From DATBJJ01 sp036556425 (GTDB lineage Bacteria > Acidobacteriota > Vicinamibacteria > Vicinamibacterales > 2-12-FULL-66-21), in assembly GCA_036556425.1 (NCBI GenBank), contig DATBJJ010000181.1:1-64000 (forward strand): a DNA stretch of 64,000 bases, given 5' to 3'. The notes below the pieces were generated by a model, which made no database searches, was not told where the DNA came from, and saw only the letters and a list, made by a program, of their open reading frames with translations. Of the stretch, positions 9,801 through 17,020 are shown piece after piece. Each line of letters begins with the position of its first letter. Within the stretch, counting starts at the first letter, position 1. Made by a program: the position numbers and the translations under genes.

Positions 9801-10004
9801 GTCGGTCACCGTTTCGTACGGCGTACCCGTCGGCGTGTGCGTCGCGACGACCGTCGCGCCGGGAAGCGCGCCACCCTGAGCGTCGGTCACGATGCCGGCA
9901 AGGCTGCCGGTCGTCACGGTCTGCGCGCTGCTCGTCACGGCGGCGGCGGCGAGAAGACAGAGAGCGGCCACGAGGCTCTGCAAAGCCTTCCTACAGGAAT
10001 TCAT
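6897..10004 (-). CDS. TonB-dependent receptor, Oar-like
   Basis: Complete outer-membrane receptor of 1035 residues. Signal peptide about 1-28 (cleavage near VTSSAQ); CarboxypepD_reg domain about 30-115 (GIVTDAQGGALPGATVVATH); plug domain with 'AGRNNRYNNVQIDGAVNND' and 'GGGINAITKSGTN'; then a long beta-barrel ending in aromatic GARIRF, as expected for barrel assembly. GGAGA lies upstream of the ATG. Transport depends on TonB-ExbBD encoded elsewhere. No transport or hydrolase cluster is adjacent, so the substrate is open. The family call is firm; it is distinct from the partial receptor at the left edge. Confidence 0.95.
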   Translation of the reverse strand: MNSCRKALQSLVAALCLLAAAAVTSSAQTVTTGSLAGIVTDAQGGALPGATVVATHTPTGTPYETVTDGEGRFNILNMRVGPYTVAVSMSGFRKEEQKDVPVTLGEQRSVEFKLPIESLTETVEVIGMSSIIDSSRAGTADNVSAKAVESLPTISRNIVDIARTSPYFNPAGLNEDPLALSVAGRNNRYNNVQIDGAVNNDVFGLAASGTPGGQTEAQPISLDAIQELQLVVSPYDVRQGGFSGGGINAITKSGTNSMKGTAYFFGRNQDWVGEAPNGTKIGQFKDQQFGGSLGGPVMRNKAFFFGNIDWTRKDNPSGLSVSTTGQLFGREPEIDRFLSILRTRYNYTPGGGKEEFIRTLDSNKFFVRGDFNVKTRHQLTVRHNFLDALNDIGRPTLSLYLMPDNFYRIKNKTNSTVAQLNSTFAGGVNELRFTYQRIRDRRGGNPTEERIFPNVTVDLSSGQVKAGRENFSTANELDQDVYELTDDFTWIKGKHTLTFGTHNEFFKFRNLFIRDSFGSYRFATLDLFEQGLAQQYDYSFSLTGDALQSARFRVRQFGFYAGDQWRPMSNLTVTYGVRADIPTFPDKPTANPLAVASYGFRTDEVPGGVMWSPRVGFNYALSTNNTEQIRGGVGLFSGRTPYVWLSNQYGNTGIEFRRLAVGFNANNRVTFVTDPTAQPTSVGSAATNEVDMIDPDYKYPSLVRFNAAYDRDLGFFGFIGTAEFLYSQNVNDVKYQNLNLQQVGTRSDGRPVYARNVNAQISDAILLTNTDKGDAWSLVFKVDRPFRNRFFMSASYLYGESTSILDGTSSQAASNWGNVYIGSTGPNDPPVVRSNFDPGHRITISGGYDIPVPGGFTVTTSAYYSGQSGRPWSANFGTDYNGDVRTTNDLLYIPARADEFIFTNGTFDDLMAFVNAEPCLKDFIGKIHVRNACRAPWINTFDMRVNVGLPLKRVKAEITWDLLNLINVFDRSNGLLEYANFNDLLVVRTTNTTTPITYNLANLFLNGVRQTPREQFTRNDLLSRWQMQLGARIRF

Positions 10005-10170
10005 CTCGTTGTTCTCCAGAAGCTGCGTTCCTACGGCGAAGTAAACAGGGTTCCGCGAGTACGGGCCACACGGAGGAGGAGGCTGGCCCGAACGCGCGGC
10101 GTATCGTCGGCTGCGCGTTCGGCCCGAAAGTATATCAGATGAGTCGCAACGGAAGTGTGACGGAACCGGC

Positions 10171-11490
10171 CTATTTCGCCGGATTCGTGCCGCCGCGCGG
10201 GACCTTCAACGTGTACGCCTTACGATGCATCACGCTGAGATCCTGCCGCGTCACTTTGATCTCGATGGATCGATTCTTCTTCCGCGGATCCGGATTGTTC
10301 GAGTAGTAGCCGACGACGTAGTAGTCGCTCGTCTCGGCGTCGATGCGCTTGAGCGCCTTGTCGAAGTCGTTCTGGTTGATCGCGGCGTAGCCGCCGGTCA
10401 GCTCGGCGATCGTCCGCAGGCTGTCCTGCGACGTGCGGATGTAGTTCTGCCACTCCACCATGTCGACTTTCTCGTCGAGATCGGGCATGCCGACCAATCC
10501 TCGCGGATCGATCGTGTACATCGTGACGTTCGCCTTGTTCGCGTTGCGCGTCAACCACGAGAGATCCGACACGAGATCCGCGTAGTGGAACTGGTTCCCC
10601 TGCTTCTTGAACGGATCGCTCTCGGTCTGATCGTTGCCGTCGCCCGTGCCGCTCGTGTCGCTGGGATCGTTCTCGGTTCGCGGCGTCCCGAAGCGTTCGG
10701 CGTCCTGCTTCCTCCGCGTTTCCTGGAACGGGTTGAAGTCGTAGCCGTTGCTCACGTAGATGAACGCCTTGCGCCGGTTGTGCACCTGCGCGAGCTGCGC
10801 GATGATGTCGTTCGCCGTCGAGAAGGCGACGTGCGCGCGGTAGCGGACTTCGGGCGGTCCCTGCGCCCCTTCCGGCACGTCGAGGATGTCCTTCGGCGCG
10901 AGCCCCGAGCCGGTGATCTTGTTGATCGCCTGATCGAGCCGCTTGCGGTCGTACGTGAGATCCACGGAGAGCGACGACGGTCCCGTCGAGACGATCCCGA
11001 ACATGTCGCCTTCGTGAATCAGCTCCTTCGAGATCTTCTTGAACAGCTCTCGAATGCGCCCGGTATTGCGGAAGTCGAGGTGCAGGTCGTCGACGAAAAT
11101 CAGGAAGATGCGTCCCGCGGCGTCGTTGGTCGGGCGCGCGGGCGGCAGGATGATCCCCTCTTGCGGCGGTGGCGGCGGCGGCGCGGCGACGTTGAACACG
11201 CGCCCGCCGTGCGTGAGCGTGAACGAGACGAGCTGCTGCTTCACCCCGTCTTCGAAGACCTCGAACTCGTCCTTCTTGAGGTCGGCCACGAACTGTCCAC
11301 GGTTGTCGCGCACGATCACGTCGGTCGTGATGAGCTCGACCCCGGTGCGAATGACCTGTTCCGGCGGCGAGCCGGCAGGCGGCTGAGACTTCGCGGGCGG
11401 ATTCTGCGCGCTGATCGCGGGCGCGGTCAGCACCGCCGCCAACGCCATCGCGCAGGGCGCCAGCGTGCGGGAAACGGTGTTCGGGTGCAT
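10171..11490 (-). CDS. secreted VWA-like protein ('VWFA-related Acidobacterial domain')
   Basis: 439 residues from ATG 11488-11490; a longer open frame upstream is Arg-rich and not protein-like. A signal segment (CAMALAAVLTAPAISAQ) is followed by 'GVELITTDVIVRDNRGQFVADLKKDEFEVFEDG', the characteristic entry of this family, a Pro-rich loop, then 'RIFLIFVDDLHLDF', a VWA-type first strand with acidic residues, and 'FIYVSNGYD'. The protein is presumably exported and mediates protein-protein or metal-dependent contacts; no enzyme activity is implied. TATAAT lies 6 nt before the ATG with no ribosome site, so the mRNA is probably leaderless. A high-confidence lineage-type family of unknown biological role. 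Confidence 0.9.
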   Translation of the reverse strand: MHPNTVSRTLAPCAMALAAVLTAPAISAQNPPAKSQPPAGSPPEQVIRTGVELITTDVIVRDNRGQFVADLKKDEFEVFEDGVKQQLVSFTLTHGGRVFNVAAPPPPPPQEGIILPPARPTNDAAGRIFLIFVDDLHLDFRNTGRIRELFKKISKELIHEGDMFGIVSTGPSSLSVDLTYDRKRLDQAINKITGSGLAPKDILDVPEGAQGPPEVRYRAHVAFSTANDIIAQLAQVHNRRKAFIYVSNGYDFNPFQETRRKQDAERFGTPRTENDPSDTSGTGDGNDQTESDPFKKQGNQFHYADLVSDLSWLTRNANKANVTMYTIDPRGLVGMPDLDEKVDMVEWQNYIRTSQDSLRTIAELTGGYAAINQNDFDKALKRIDAETSDYYVVGYYSNNPDPRKKNRSIEIKVTRQDLSVMHRKAYTLKVPRGGTNPAK

Positions 11491-11496
11491 AGGCCG

Positions 11497-11502
11497 ATTA
11501 TA
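11497..11502 (-). promoter_or_regulatory. consensus -10 TATAAT abutting the VWA gene start
   Basis: On the minus strand TATAAT is followed by six bases and then the ATG. The -35 region is weak. The spacing leaves no room for a ribosome site and implies leaderless translation. Confidence 0.6.
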
Positions 11503-11509
11503 CCGAGAG

Positions 11510-12349
11510 TTACAACTCGCCGGATCCCGATTCGCCCCCGGAGGGATCGTCGGATGGCTCGTCGAAATCGTCCGGATCGTCGGCCGCGGGCTCGACGTGG
11601 TCCTCCTGAGCTTGACCCGAATCGCTGCCCTGCGTCGCGGCCGCCGTCCCCTCACGTCGTCCGCGTCGCCGCCGCCGGCGCTTGCGTCCGACGACCTGCC
11701 GGAGCATCGCGAACACGGTCTCGTATTCTTCGAGGCCGCGCGTCACGTCTTCAGGTGTGAGCCACGCATCCGGATTCAAACGCTCCGCGGACGCGCGGAG
11801 CTCATCACGCCGCGCGGGATCCTGCGCCCGTTCGTTGATACGCGCGACGACTTCTGCGTAGCGCGATCGCAATCGCTGGACGCCGTCCGCGCCGAGCCGC
11901 TCGAGCAGCGCCGGAACAGGCTCCTTTGCGGCCGGGGCGTCGGCGGGAGGGGCGGGGACACCCACCGGGGCGTCGGCGGAAAGGGCGGGGACACTCAACG
12001 TTGGGTGTCCCGATTGGGTGTCCCGATTGGGTGTCCCGATTGACTGTCCCGATTGGGTGTCCCCGCCCGGCCGGCGGCGGCGGATGTCGGGAGGCGTGCG
12101 GGGTTCAGATGCGGGCGCGCCTTGACCTTTGAGAATCCGCGGCCAGTCGAACTCCATTCCAGGATTCAACTGTTCGATCAGGTGGATCGTCTCTTCGTCG
12201 AGCGCGGTGCGTCCGACCTTGACGCCAGGCGGCGTGCGGAACCAGTACAGGATTCGCGATCGAGGCTTGCCGCGGCGGCGCTGTTCGGCGTGGACGACGA
12301 AGGTGTTCTCGTAACCGCGCTTGTCGCGGTTGAAGCGCAGATACGGCAG
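11510..12349 (-). CDS. lineage-type protein with basic tail; probable CTG start
   Basis: About 279 residues, function unknown. The N-terminal 55 residues (LPYLRFNRDKRGYENTFVVH..., then ILYWFRTPPGVKVGR) look strongly conserved. They lie directly after the stop codon of the upstream gene, where the only early start is CTG at 12347-12349, with AGGAAG about six bases upstream. Starting at a later TTG or ATG would delete this block. The middle is Pro/Ala/Asp-rich and is built partly from a 13-bp tandem repeat. Then comes a helical section (LLERLGADGVQRLRSRYAEV), an Arg-rich tract (RKRRRRRRGRR) and an acidic C-terminus. It follows the 12,353 gene with no gap and likely forms an operon and a functional pair with it; nucleic-acid binding is a guess from the basic tract. 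Confidence 0.7.
   Translation of the reverse strand: MPYLRFNRDKRGYENTFVVHAEQRRRGKPRSRILYWFRTPPGVKVGRTALDEETIHLIEQLNPGMEFDWPRILKGQGAPASEPRTPPDIRRRRPGGDTQSGQSIGTPNRDTQSGHPTLSVPALSADAPVGVPAPPADAPAAKEPVPALLERLGADGVQRLRSRYAEVVARINERAQDPARRDELRASAERLNPDAWLTPEDVTRGLEEYETVFAMLRQVVGRKRRRRRRGRREGTAAATQGSDSGQAQEDHVEPAADDPDDFDEPSDDPSGGESGSGEL
12001..12064. repeat. 13-bp minisatellite inside a coding sequence
   Basis: Five consecutive units of TTGGGTGTCCCGA (unit 4 reads TTGACTGTCCCGA, unit 5 ends TTGGGTGTCCCC). The preceding GGGGACACTCAAC is an inverted partial unit. Because 13 is not a multiple of three, successive units are read in different frames, and any gain or loss of one unit shifts the frame of the host gene. 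Confidence 0.9.
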
Positions 12350-12352
12350 ACG

Positions 12353-13003
12353 CTACTTCCTTTTCTGCGACGCGCGACCCGCGGATGAAGACGAGGACTT
12401 TCGTGCGGACGATGACGATGATGACGCCCGGCGCGCGACGCCGGCGGCGCGTTTCTTCGCCGGACGCGCGGGCGCGGGACGCTTTTTAACCGCGGCGCGC
12501 GCGGCGCGCGCCGCGGACGATTCCGGTTCGGCGCTCCGACGCTCGGCGCGCGGCTCCGGCGCGGGCTTTCGCGCATCCGGCGCACGGTGCGCGAGCGTGA
12601 ACCGCGTCTGATCGCCGATCGTGTGATAGCTCCAAATCTCCGAGACGTTCACTTGATTCTCGACCGCGAGACGCCGCGCGATGTCGACCGATCCCGCGGG
12701 CACGTACAGATGGAACGGCGCGCGCGCGCGCCCGAGATGCGCCCACTGCGCGCGCGCTTCGAGGTGATTGACCGATTCGGACGTCTCGACTTCGACCGTC
12801 CCCATCAGCTTCCGGCCGCGGTCCAAGGACGTCAGCAGGAGATCTGGAAAGATTTGCAGTTGCCCGATCTTGACTGGCGTGCTCTGGTCGTCGCCGATAT
12901 TGGCGGTGACGTCGACCTTGCGCTTCAGTTTGACCTGCAGGAGCCGGATGACCCTATCGTGCTCGAGTTGTTCGCGGACGGGCCGTACCAGGATCGGGCT
13001 CAC
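12353..13003 (-). CDS. PD-(D/E)xK-like conserved protein with histone-like tail
   Basis: 216 residues from GTG 13001-13003, which has GGAGG five bases upstream; further upstream the frame lacks protein character. The N-terminal 140 residues form a compact domain: SPILVRPVREQLEHDRVIR, then 'PDLLLTS' (P53-D54), 'TVEVETSE' (E71, E73) and 'FHLYVPAGSVDIARRL'. The PD...ExE spacing resembles the restriction-endonuclease-like core, although the usual Lys is replaced by Thr, so activity is doubtful. The C-terminal 75 residues are Ala/Lys/Arg/Ser-rich, like a histone-H1 tail (AAVKKRPAPARPAKKRAA), and should bind nucleic acid. The gene directly precedes the 11,510 gene. No established function. Confidence 0.72.
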   Translation of the reverse strand: MSPILVRPVREQLEHDRVIRLLQVKLKRKVDVTANIGDDQSTPVKIGQLQIFPDLLLTSLDRGRKLMGTVEVETSESVNHLEARAQWAHLGRARAPFHLYVPAGSVDIARRLAVENQVNVSEIWSYHTIGDQTRFTLAHRAPDARKPAPEPRAERRSAEPESSAARAARAAVKKRPAPARPAKKRAAGVARRASSSSSSARKSSSSSAGRASQKRK

Positions 13004-13143
13004 TGGACCTCCGGAAGGCAAACGCACTAAGACCTGGCAGAGAACCGCCAATTATAGATAGTTTTGCGGCATTGTATACCGGATACTGCAGAAATCCAGG
13101 CTCTCTTCTTGACGTGGATGTCTTTTCCACTGAGAATGATGCG

Positions 13144-13548
13144 GTGATTTCGTCCCTCGAAAGTCATCCCGCCGAGTCCGCGACCCGCACGATCCTCATC
13201 GTTGACGACGACCGGTCCGTGGCGGATACGTTCGCGAGGATCCTCAAGCTCGAGGGATTCGAGGTCGCGACGGCCATGTCCGCCGAAGCCGGGCTCGAAA
13301 TGGCGGACAACGTGGCGCCCGACGCGATCATCCTCGACATGCGCATGCCCATCACCAATGGGCTGCAGTTTCTGCGCATGATCCGGACGAAGCCGCATCT
13401 CGTCGAGGTCCCGGTCGCGATCGTCACGGGCGATTACTTCCTTGCGGATCCGATTCAGAACGAGCTCAAGTCGCTCGGCGCCTCGATCCGGTTCAAGCCG
13501 ATGTACCTCGAGGATCTTCTGACGCTCGCCCGAACGATGGTTTCGTAG
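13144..13548 (+). CDS. single-domain response-regulator receiver protein
   Basis: CheY-like receiver of about 134 residues. Acidic pocket VDDD at the N-terminus, phospho-acceptor Asp in ILDMRMP, Thr in VTGD and Lys in FKP complete the conserved set, so it should accept phosphate from a histidine kinase. There is no output domain, and no kinase gene is adjacent. The frame opens at 13,072 (TTG), but a -10-like TATACC (13,075-13,080) lies over that region; the GTG at 13,144 gives the shortest complete receiver. The true start is uncertain. It ends one base before hemE and may share its transcript. It is divergent from the 12,353 gene. Confidence 0.85.
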   Translation: MISSLESHPAESATRTILIVDDDRSVADTFARILKLEGFEVATAMSAEAGLEMADNVAPDAIILDMRMPITNGLQFLRMIRTKPHLVEVPVAIVTGDYFLADPIQNELKSLGASIRFKPMYLEDLLTLARTMVS

Positions 13549-13549
13549 G

Positions 13550-14590
13550 GTGAACGACCGCTTCCTCCGGGCCTGCCGGCGCGAGCCGGTGGACGCCACT
13601 CCGGTCTGGTTCATGCGCCAGGCCGGCCGGTACCTCCCGCAATATCGCGCGCTCCGCGAAAAGCACTCGCTGCTCGATCTCTGCCGCAATCCACCGCTTG
13701 CCGTGGAGGTCACGCTCCAGCCGCTCGACGTGCTCGACGTCGACGCCGCGATCCTCTTTTCCGATCTGCTCCTGCCCTTCACGCCGATGGGTCTCGACTT
13801 CGATTTCGTGAAGGGCGAGGGCCCGTCGATCGCGAATCCGATTCGCTCCGCTTCCGACGTCGATCGCATCTCGCGCTTCGAGCCGCGTGAATCGCTCGGT
13901 CACGTGCTCGAAACGATTCGACTCCTGCGGCGCGAGCTCGACGGCCGCGTGCCGTTGATTGGCTTCGGCGGCGCGCCGTTCACGCTGGCGTCCTACGCGA
14001 TCGAGGGAGGTCCGTCGCGCGACTATCTTCGGACGAAGTCGTTCATGTACGAGCAGCCGTCGGCGTGGCACCGGCTCTGCGCGCTGTTCGCGGACGTGAT
14101 GAGCGACTATCTGCGCGCGCAGGTCGAGGCCGGCGCGCAAGCGCTGCAAGTGTTCGATTCGTGGGTCGGCGCGCTTGGACCCAACGACTATCGAGAGTTC
14201 GTGCTTCCGCACACGAAGAGGATTTTCGACAGCGCCGCTCGCACCGGCGTGCCGATCGTTCATTTCGGCGTCGGCACGTCCGCGATTCTCTCCGACCTCG
14301 CCGCTGCCGGCGGCGACGTCATCGGCGTCGATTGGCGTCAGGGCCTCGATGAAGCATGGAGCGCGATCGGATCCGATCGCGGCATTCAGGGCAATCTCGA
14401 TCCGGTGCTGCTCTTTGGTCCGCGCGATCGCCTGCTTGCCGCGGCGGACGACGTGCTCCGGCGCGCGGGCGGGAGGCGCGGACACATTTTCAATCTCGGT
14501 CATGGCGTGCTGCCGACGACACCTGTCGAGAATCTCCAAGCGCTCGCCCGGCACGTGCACGAACGATCGGCCGCGCGGCTTTCAACGTGA
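13550..14590 (+). CDS. hemE: uroporphyrinogen decarboxylase
   Basis: Converts uroporphyrinogen III to coproporphyrinogen III by four decarboxylations in cytoplasmic heme synthesis. 346 residues, the normal length. The N-terminal signature PVWFMRQAGRYLPQYR carries the substrate-binding Arg residues, followed by the catalytic-Asp region 'AAILFSDLLLP' and a C-terminal 'FNLGHGVLPTTPVENLQALA'. It starts with GTG right after the receiver gene. Its stop overlaps the hemY start (GTGA), so the two are translationally coupled. hemH, often located between these two genes in other bacteria, is not here. Confidence 0.96.
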   Translation: MNDRFLRACRREPVDATPVWFMRQAGRYLPQYRALREKHSLLDLCRNPPLAVEVTLQPLDVLDVDAAILFSDLLLPFTPMGLDFDFVKGEGPSIANPIRSASDVDRISRFEPRESLGHVLETIRLLRRELDGRVPLIGFGGAPFTLASYAIEGGPSRDYLRTKSFMYEQPSAWHRLCALFADVMSDYLRAQVEAGAQALQVFDSWVGALGPNDYREFVLPHTKRIFDSAARTGVPIVHFGVGTSAILSDLAAAGGDVIGVDWRQGLDEAWSAIGSDRGIQGNLDPVLLFGPRDRLLAAADDVLRRAGGRRGHIFNLGHGVLPTTPVENLQALARHVHERSAARLST

Positions 14591-16008
14591 CCGAGGCGCC
14601 ATCCGTCGTCGTCATCGGCGGCGGCATCGCCGGCCTCGCCGCTGCGTTCGAGCTTCACACGCGCGCGATCCCATTCGTACTGCTCGAAGCCTCGGATCGC
14701 CTCGGCGGATTGATCTTCAGCGAGCAGGTCGACGGCTTCACGATCGACGCGGGCGCGGACTCGCTGCTCGTGCAGAAGCGCGCCGGGATCGAATTCTGCG
14801 AAGCGTTGGGGCTCGGCTCGCGATTGATGCCGTCCACGCCGCCGCGGACGGCGTTCGTCCACGCGCGCGGGCGGCTTCATAAACTTCCCTCTCCATCGAT
14901 CCTCGGAATTCCAACGACCGAAGCAGGAATCGCCGCGTACGATCTGCTGCCCGAGACCGCACGCGCGACGTTGCTCGCAAGAACCCGGGAACCCCGGAAC
15001 CCCCGAACCACGGAACCCGGGAGCCCTGGCACCCCGGAACCGCCTGAAGACGAATCCGTCGCCGACTTCTTCCGCCGAGAGTTCGGCCCCGAGACTGTCG
15101 GCCTCATCGCCGAGCCGCTGCTGGGCGGAATCCACGCCGGCGACGTCGAACGGCTGTCGATCGCGTCCGTCGCACCGAGACTTGCCGCGCACGGACGCGT
15201 ACGCGGCAGAGCGATGCGCGATCTGCTCGACTCCACGCAGCCACAAACGCAGAGCGATGGGCTCTTCCGCTCGCTGCCGCGCGGCATGGGCGAGATCGTC
15301 GAGGCAGTCGAGCAGCGCATTCCATCATCCAGCATTCGACGTCGGAGCGCGGTGCGATCGATCGCTCGCGCGGACGATGACTGGCGTGTTGGAAGCACGA
15401 GCGGCGATGTCACCGCGCGCGCAGTCGTCATCGCGGCGCCTGCGCACGCCGCGGCTGAAATGCTCTCCCCGATTGACCGCGACATCGCCGCGCTGTGCGC
15501 GGCGGTGCCGTACGTGTCGACCGCGAGCGTCGCGCTCGCGTGGCCGCGCGCCGACGTCCATCATCCGCTCGACGGCAGCGGCTTCGTCGTCGCGCGCCAG
15601 CACAGCGATCTCCGCATCACCGCGTGCACCTGGGCGTCGTCGAAATGGCCGAACCGGACGCCGCCCGGCATGTCGCTGCTGCGCGCGTTTCTCGGCGGCG
15701 CCACGGATCCGGACGCCGCGTCGCTGTCCGACGGCGAGATCCTCGGCATCGCGGTGCGGGACGTTTCCCGCGTGCTGGGAATTCAGTCCTCGCCCGCGCT
15801 CGCGCGCGTGCATCGTTGGATTCGCGCGGGCGCGCAGCACAACGTCGGCCATCGCGCGCGCGTCGAAGATCTCGAGCGCCGTCTCGAGCGGGCACCTGGC
15901 CTCTTCGTCGCCGGCAGCGGATTCCGATCGATCGGCGTGCCGGACTGCATCGCCGACGGACGCGCGGCCGCCCGCCGCGCGCTGGACTACGCTAAAATCG
16001 CTCCGTGA
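14587..16008 (+). CDS. hemY: protoporphyrinogen oxidase (HemY/PPOX type)
   Basis: FAD-dependent oxidation of the porphyrinogen macrocycle in heme synthesis. 473 residues from GTG 14,587, overlapping the hemE stop by four bases. The Rossmann FAD signature VVVIGGGIAGLAAAFEL is at 7-23, and 'LLEASDRLGG' and a C-terminal 'GLFVAGSGFRSIGVPDCI' FAD-binding region fit the family. Residues about 132-152 (REPRNPRTTEPGSPG..) are a Pro/Glu/Thr/Gly-rich insertion encoded by a GGAACCC-type repeat. The insert is in frame and falls before 'DESVADFFRREFG', so the enzyme may tolerate it as a surface loop. Confidence 0.93.
   Translation: MTEAPSVVVIGGGIAGLAAAFELHTRAIPFVLLEASDRLGGLIFSEQVDGFTIDAGADSLLVQKRAGIEFCEALGLGSRLMPSTPPRTAFVHARGRLHKLPSPSILGIPTTEAGIAAYDLLPETARATLLARTREPRNPRTTEPGSPGTPEPPEDESVADFFRREFGPETVGLIAEPLLGGIHAGDVERLSIASVAPRLAAHGRVRGRAMRDLLDSTQPQTQSDGLFRSLPRGMGEIVEAVEQRIPSSSIRRRSAVRSIARADDDWRVGSTSGDVTARAVVIAAPAHAAAEMLSPIDRDIAALCAAVPYVSTASVALAWPRADVHHPLDGSGFVVARQHSDLRITACTWASSKWPNRTPPGMSLLRAFLGGATDPDAASLSDGEILGIAVRDVSRVLGIQSSPALARVHRWIRAGAQHNVGHRARVEDLERRLERAPGLFVAGSGFRSIGVPDCIADGRAAARRALDYAKIAP
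14981..15041. repeat. GGAACCC-family repeat inside hemY
   Basis: A run of GAACCCGGGAACCCCGGAAC-type units, closely related in sequence to the intergenic block at 18,558-18,619. About 60 bases are in frame, giving a Pro-rich loop in the product. Directly visible; its origin by repeat insertion is inferred. Confidence 0.75.
15993..15998 (+). promoter_or_regulatory. -10-like TAAAAT before the 16,008 gene
   Basis: TAAAAT inside the last codons of hemY, 9 nt before ATG 16,008 (6 nt before GTG 16,005). It could give the methyltransferase gene its own leaderless transcript in addition to read-through from hemE-hemY. Confidence 0.4.
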
Positions 16009-16670
16009 TGCGAGCGAAGCTCATCGTTTATTCGATCTCTCTAATCTCGTTGATCTCCTCTGTCGTGCTCGTTCTGTCGCTGTCGTTGGCGACAACGACG
16101 ACGGCGCCGCTGCAGGCGCCGTCGGCCGAGATACAGAAGATCCTCAGCGACATCAAAGCGCACGACGAAGGGCAGCTCGCGGTCTCCGAAGAGGACGGCC
16201 GCTTTCTTCGAGTGCTGGTCGCCACGTCGAAAGCGAAACGCGCGCTCGAGATCGGCGGCGCCAGCGGCTACAGCGCGATCTGGATCGGCATGGGCCTTCG
16301 CGAAACGGGCGGTCATCTCGTGACGATGGAATACGACCCGGTGCGCGCGAAGGAGCTCGCCGAGAACATCAAGCGCGCGGGGCTCTCCGACATCGTCACC
16401 GTCGTCGCCGGCGATGCGTTCAAGCACCTCCCGTCGACGTCCGGATCTTTTGACTTCGTCTTCCTCGACGCGTGGAAGAAAGACTACAAGCGGTTTCTGG
16501 ATCTGATGGTACCGCGCCTCAACAGGGGCGGCGTGTTCGTGGCGCACAACGTCGTCAACAAGCGCAGCGAGATGGAAGACTTTCTCGACGCGATCTGGAA
16601 GAGTCCCGCGCTGTGGACGACGATCGTGTCCCCGTCGAACGAGGGAATGTCCGTCTCGGTGAAGCGCTGA
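16008..16670 (+). CDS. membrane-anchored/exported SAM-dependent O-methyltransferase-like protein
   Basis: 220 residues. The catalytic part resembles small class I O-methyltransferases (catechol/CCoAOMT type): 'RALEIGGASGYSAIWIG' is motif I, 'LVTMEYDP' carries the acidic residue that binds SAM ribose, and 'DFVFLDAWKKDYKRFLDLMVPRL' is the metal/substrate region. The odd feature is an N-terminal hydrophobic segment (YSISLISLISSVVLVLSLSL), which looks like a signal peptide or anchor, unusual for a SAM enzyme since SAM is cytoplasmic. It may be anchored facing the cytoplasm. The start overlaps the hemY stop. Acceptor unknown. Confidence 0.8.
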   Translation: MRAKLIVYSISLISLISSVVLVLSLSLATTTTAPLQAPSAEIQKILSDIKAHDEGQLAVSEEDGRFLRVLVATSKAKRALEIGGASGYSAIWIGMGLRETGGHLVTMEYDPVRAKELAENIKRAGLSDIVTVVAGDAFKHLPSTSGSFDFVFLDAWKKDYKRFLDLMVPRLNRGGVFVAHNVVNKRSEMEDFLDAIWKSPALWTTIVSPSNEGMSVSVKR

Positions 16671-16676
16671 CGCGGA

Positions 16677-16910
16677 CTACGACGATTCCGCCGCGGCTTT
16701 CTTCGGCGTCCGCTTCTTGCGAGGCTTGCCGCTGCGGAGGCCTGCCGGCACGGGCTCGTCGCTCGGCTCGAGGCGCGACATGCTGGTGAGGAATTTCTTG
16801 ATCCCGTGCTCGTCGAACTGCACGCGCGTGTAAGCGTCCTCGACCGCCACTACTGATCCCAGACCGTACGTGGGCTCGACGACCCTGGCCCCAACCTCGA
16901 ACCGCTTCAT
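16677..16910 (-). CDS. small CarD/UvrD-tail-like protein (DUF3553-like)
   Basis: 77 residues. 'KRFEVGARVVEPTYGLGSVVAVEDAYTRVQFDEHGIKKFL' matches the short beta-barrel (Tudor-like) module found in CarD N-termini and in UvrD/PcrA C-terminal tails, which bind RNA polymerase. A Lys-rich tail follows (GKPRKKRTPKKAAA). AAGGAG lies six bases before ATG 16,910; a GTG one codon upstream is the alternative. It is convergent with the methyltransferase (6-base gap). A link to RNA polymerase is plausible but inferred only from the fold-like pattern. Confidence 0.72.
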   Translation of the reverse strand: MKRFEVGARVVEPTYGLGSVVAVEDAYTRVQFDEHGIKKFLTSMSRLEPSDEPVPAGLRSGKPRKKRTPKKAAAESS

Positions 16911-17020
16911 CACGCGCTCCTTGAGCCGGCAAGGCGGCCGTGTGAGGCCACCGAACTCTCAGATTATCTGATATTTACCCTGATCGTCAACCGCGGTTGC
17001 GTATAGTACAGTCTCGGCTC

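Noticed and set aside
7221..10142. 973-codon plus-strand open frame opposite the TonB receptor
   Set aside because: Composition (Arg/Val/Glu-rich, no motifs) is that of an antisense shadow of the receptor gene, whose own domains are clear.
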